The notes beneath the pieces were generated by a model, which worked only from the letters and a program-made list of their open reading frames with translations, was not told the DNA's origin and did not search any database. DNA of 64,000 nucleotides, taken from the NCBI GenBank assembly GCA_013398615.1, contig VZSR01000514.1, positions 7,993,316 through 8,057,315 on the forward strand. The letters run 5' to 3'. Positions 61,501 to 64,000 of the stretch are shown here, in pieces (the stretch's first letter is position 1; the number at the start of each line of letters is the position of its first letter). A program made the position numbers and the translations under genes. This DNA is from Brachypodius melanocephalos. Taxonomy: Eukaryota > Chordata > Aves > Passeriformes > Pycnonotidae.

Positions 61501-64000
61501 ATGGAGAGCCATAATCATGCAAATACTCCCAATAAAGACAATAAAGGATTATAATAATGCCTAATAGTGTGGACTCTCAATTTTGCAAGCATTTTGGCAA
61601 GAGCAGATTGCTTCCCTGATACATTTCAAAATATTTCCAGGTATGGACCAGGTTCCACTGGCGTGATCAAGGATTAGAACAAAAGAATTGCTACCATTAT
61701 TTCATCATTGTGGTCTGTACCAGCACCTTCATTCTAACTAAATTATGACATTTAGTTCTGTTGTTTCAAATATTCATGGGGAAAACATTCCCAGAAAGGA
61801 AGGAAAGAGACTGTTAGGGGCAGTTAACCTCTGCAGCTTCCAGGGAGAGCGCTAACATTCAATATATGCCAAAGCCAGCCCATTAGGTTGAATAATGAGT
61901 GAGTATATCTGAAACTTTGTACCAGACAAGATGAAAACAGATTGGGCAGGCTATTGTACCACACTTTATTACCTAGTGAAATGTAATTTGATCCACTTGC
62001 AGGAGGAAGAACCAGAGATGCTTGTTTCAGAATTCAATTGTTCCAGAAAGATGTAAGTACCCCGGTGTTGTTATTTTTATATCGATTTTTATGAAACACG
62101 TGTAGTTACATTTTTACAAGGCAGGAGGTTCTCTTAATGATGGCAGCGAGACAAGCAGTGCAAATGTTAGGGGGCTGAGTACATTCCTCTGTCAGATGAC
62201 AGAGGGCAAGAATATATGGTTTAACTTCAGTCTTACAGGAGTAAAACCAGAACCAGACACTCAACACCAGACAAGTTGCAGTCAGGTGGGTTCCTGGAGA
62301 GGTGACTTTCTGCTGTTGCTTCAATCTCCCACTCCCCAGGTGGGGATGGTTGGTAAAATGGATTTGCAGACAGAAGCTTGGGCTAGATTCACCACATAGA
62401 ACCTTTAGTGGTGGAATTTCAGTTTTATATATGAATTAGGCTTTTGATTTCAAGGTGTGGTGCTCTCTGCTGTGATTTAGAGATTTTTACATATTGATTT
62501 TATTTTTGAAATTGAGAATAATTTGGAATTTTCATCCTGCATGCCTGAATTTGCAATAAGCATGCTAGCTAAAGATTATGCTTGTATCTTTAAAAGGGAA
62601 ATAGAATTTCATAAGCATAACTTCCTTTCCTTTTTTTTCTTTGAGACCCTCTTGAGCTGAAATTAAGAAGAAAAAAAAAGATTTTGTCAGAGAAAGAAAA
62701 AAAAAACACTTGAAAATCATTACTTAGAAGCATGTAGTTATAATGAAGAACTTTATCTGTGGTGAAGTAGTAGTGCAATTTTTTTTCTCATTTGCACAAA
62801 TATGCCATCTAAGTATGTAAATTAAATAAATATTGTTTTGAATCATAAATTTGTACTATTTTTTGTTATCATCTTATTTAGAAGATATCAACTGTCTTTG
62901 CACAATAGTTGTTTTACTTCTCCTGTCCCTAAAAGCTGAGTGTCCTTGTGAACTGATCTATCCAGAATATTCCTGTATGTGTGCTCATCATAGCTGTTGA
63001 AATCAGGCATAGAAGAAACTATTAACCTAAAAGGAATAGAAACATCTAAGTCTCTAAATTCTGTCCAAGGAGAAAAAAACAATCTATCAGAGGATGCCCT
63101 TCTCTCATATTTCCTGAGAAGAAATGGATACAGAGACAATAGAGAGGTGATATTACACCCCAGAGCCAGATCTGGGGACACTTATCGACCTAAATTAATC
63201 CTTTGCTCACACAATCATTTCCGTTTGTTCTGTCTTGAGGGAGACAGCATCCAAAAAAATAATCATGGGATCTTTATTCAATAATCTGCCTTTTATAGTG
63301 ATACAGAATTTTTAGGGCAAGTGATGAATGGCAAAAAAAAAAAAAAAGGCACAGGAAAACAGCAAGAATTGAGAGTTTACATAATATTAGACTCTGCAGA
63401 AGCTTCACCCTGGGGATGAAGGAGCCTTCCCTGGGAAGCAATAAATGTTGTCCCTCTGGAGAGAGCACAGCAGAAGGTTCCTGGAAACAGAGGCCATACC
63501 TGTAGATAGTATCGGAGTTTTATCTGAACAGCAGATAGCTTTACAACTCACCTGCAGCAGTTATTGTTAAGGGTCAGATAAACTCGTAGTTCATAGTGAA
63601 AAAAAACCCCAACCACCCTGCCCAGCCCAGCAGAAGATGCACACATCTGATAGACACATGGACGGGAGGGTGATCTGGAAGTTGGCTCTTCACAGCGTGG
63701 GGATAAAAACAACTTCCAGATGAAATCACACGTGTTCATCAAATTCTTTTTTTAAAACACCCCAAAATCTAAAAAAAAAAAAAGCCCAAAAGCGAGGTTC
63801 TTAGCCGTCAAAATAAGGGAAAACCTCTCGTGGTGTCACGAGAGTAGAGCATGGAAGGGAAAGGAGCTGTGAAGTGAGCAAGGCTAATGGGTTAATTAGC
63901 GATTATCCTATCTGCAGTGGAAAGCTTCTCTCTTCACTGAGCCAGGCTGGAGATTATTTGAATGACAACGGAGCTTAATCTGCACATCCTCCGAGCCAAT
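55515..64000. other. Intergenic DNA, no gene seen
   Basis: Mostly unique AT-rich sequence. A homeobox, POU and SOX-like word cluster lies at about 61380-61570 and a perfect small hairpin at 63825-63844. I found no exon, RNA gene or transposon. The final 400 bp are somewhat richer in CpG than the rest. Confidence 0.55.
63825..63844. repeat. Perfect 8-bp inverted repeat, 4-nt loop
   Basis: CTCTCGTG and CACGAGAG flank GTGT, forming a perfect short stem-loop with a CpG in each arm. No T-rich or other context suggests a defined RNA. Confidence 0.75.

Noticed and set aside
1..64000. CRISPR array, tRNA or rRNA genes, endogenous viral coding remnants, or a second gene
   Set aside because: Read on both strands, I found no regularly spaced direct repeats of CRISPR type, no tRNA box A/B pair, no viral-like frames, and no second set of in-phase exons. 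Distant lncRNAs cannot be excluded without transcripts.

Overview
The window looks like vertebrate nuclear DNA, most likely from a bird. It is AT-rich and intron-rich. The only interspersed repeats I recognise are CR1-type LINE 3' ends, and no mammalian-type SINE or L1 sequence is evident. The single protein-coding gene is compact. A turtle or crocodilian source cannot be excluded by reading alone.

The one gene I can support is RAB11FIP2 (Rab11 family-interacting protein 2, a class I FIP), on the minus strand. Its five coding exons can be joined by GT-AG introns with consistent phases: exon 1 at 49042-49356 (C2 domain, 5' end lost in an assembly gap), exon 2 at 37671-38113, exon 3 at 36521-36980, exon 4 at 25377-25422 (46 nt) and exon 5 at 21509-21736 (Rab11-binding domain and stop). 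If the gap hides about 13 residues, as in the human protein recalled from memory, the product is about 509 residues, against about 512 in human. A long AT-rich 3' UTR probably runs from 21508 down to about 17130. A CpG island with the probable 5' UTR and promoter lies at 49457-49975, beyond the gap. Together the exons encode a membrane-binding C2 domain, a linker with a MARK2-type phosphosite and three NPF motifs, and a C-terminal coiled coil that binds Rab11. This is the architecture of a recycling-endosome adaptor.

Layout: 1-17130 is intergenic, lying 3' of the gene, with three CR1 fragments and a CpG-enriched block (4390-5430). 17130-49356 is the transcription unit, with 10.9 kb intron 1, 0.7 kb intron 2, 11.1 kb intron 3 and 3.6 kb intron 4. 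49357-49456 is a 100-N gap. 49457-49975 is the CpG island. 49976-64000 is the upstream intergenic flank, with a compound microsatellite at 55388-55514.

I found no second protein-coding gene, tRNA, rRNA, CRISPR array, intact mobile element or recognisable viral copy. I also see no previously undescribed multi-gene system. The more interesting signals are regulatory or structural: a short upstream ORF in strong initiation context just before the gap, two CpG-rich non-coding blocks, a decaying 33-bp minisatellite carrying repeated GTTAAT-type sites, a long poly(U) tract soon after the stop codon, and a frame-critical 46-nt exon.
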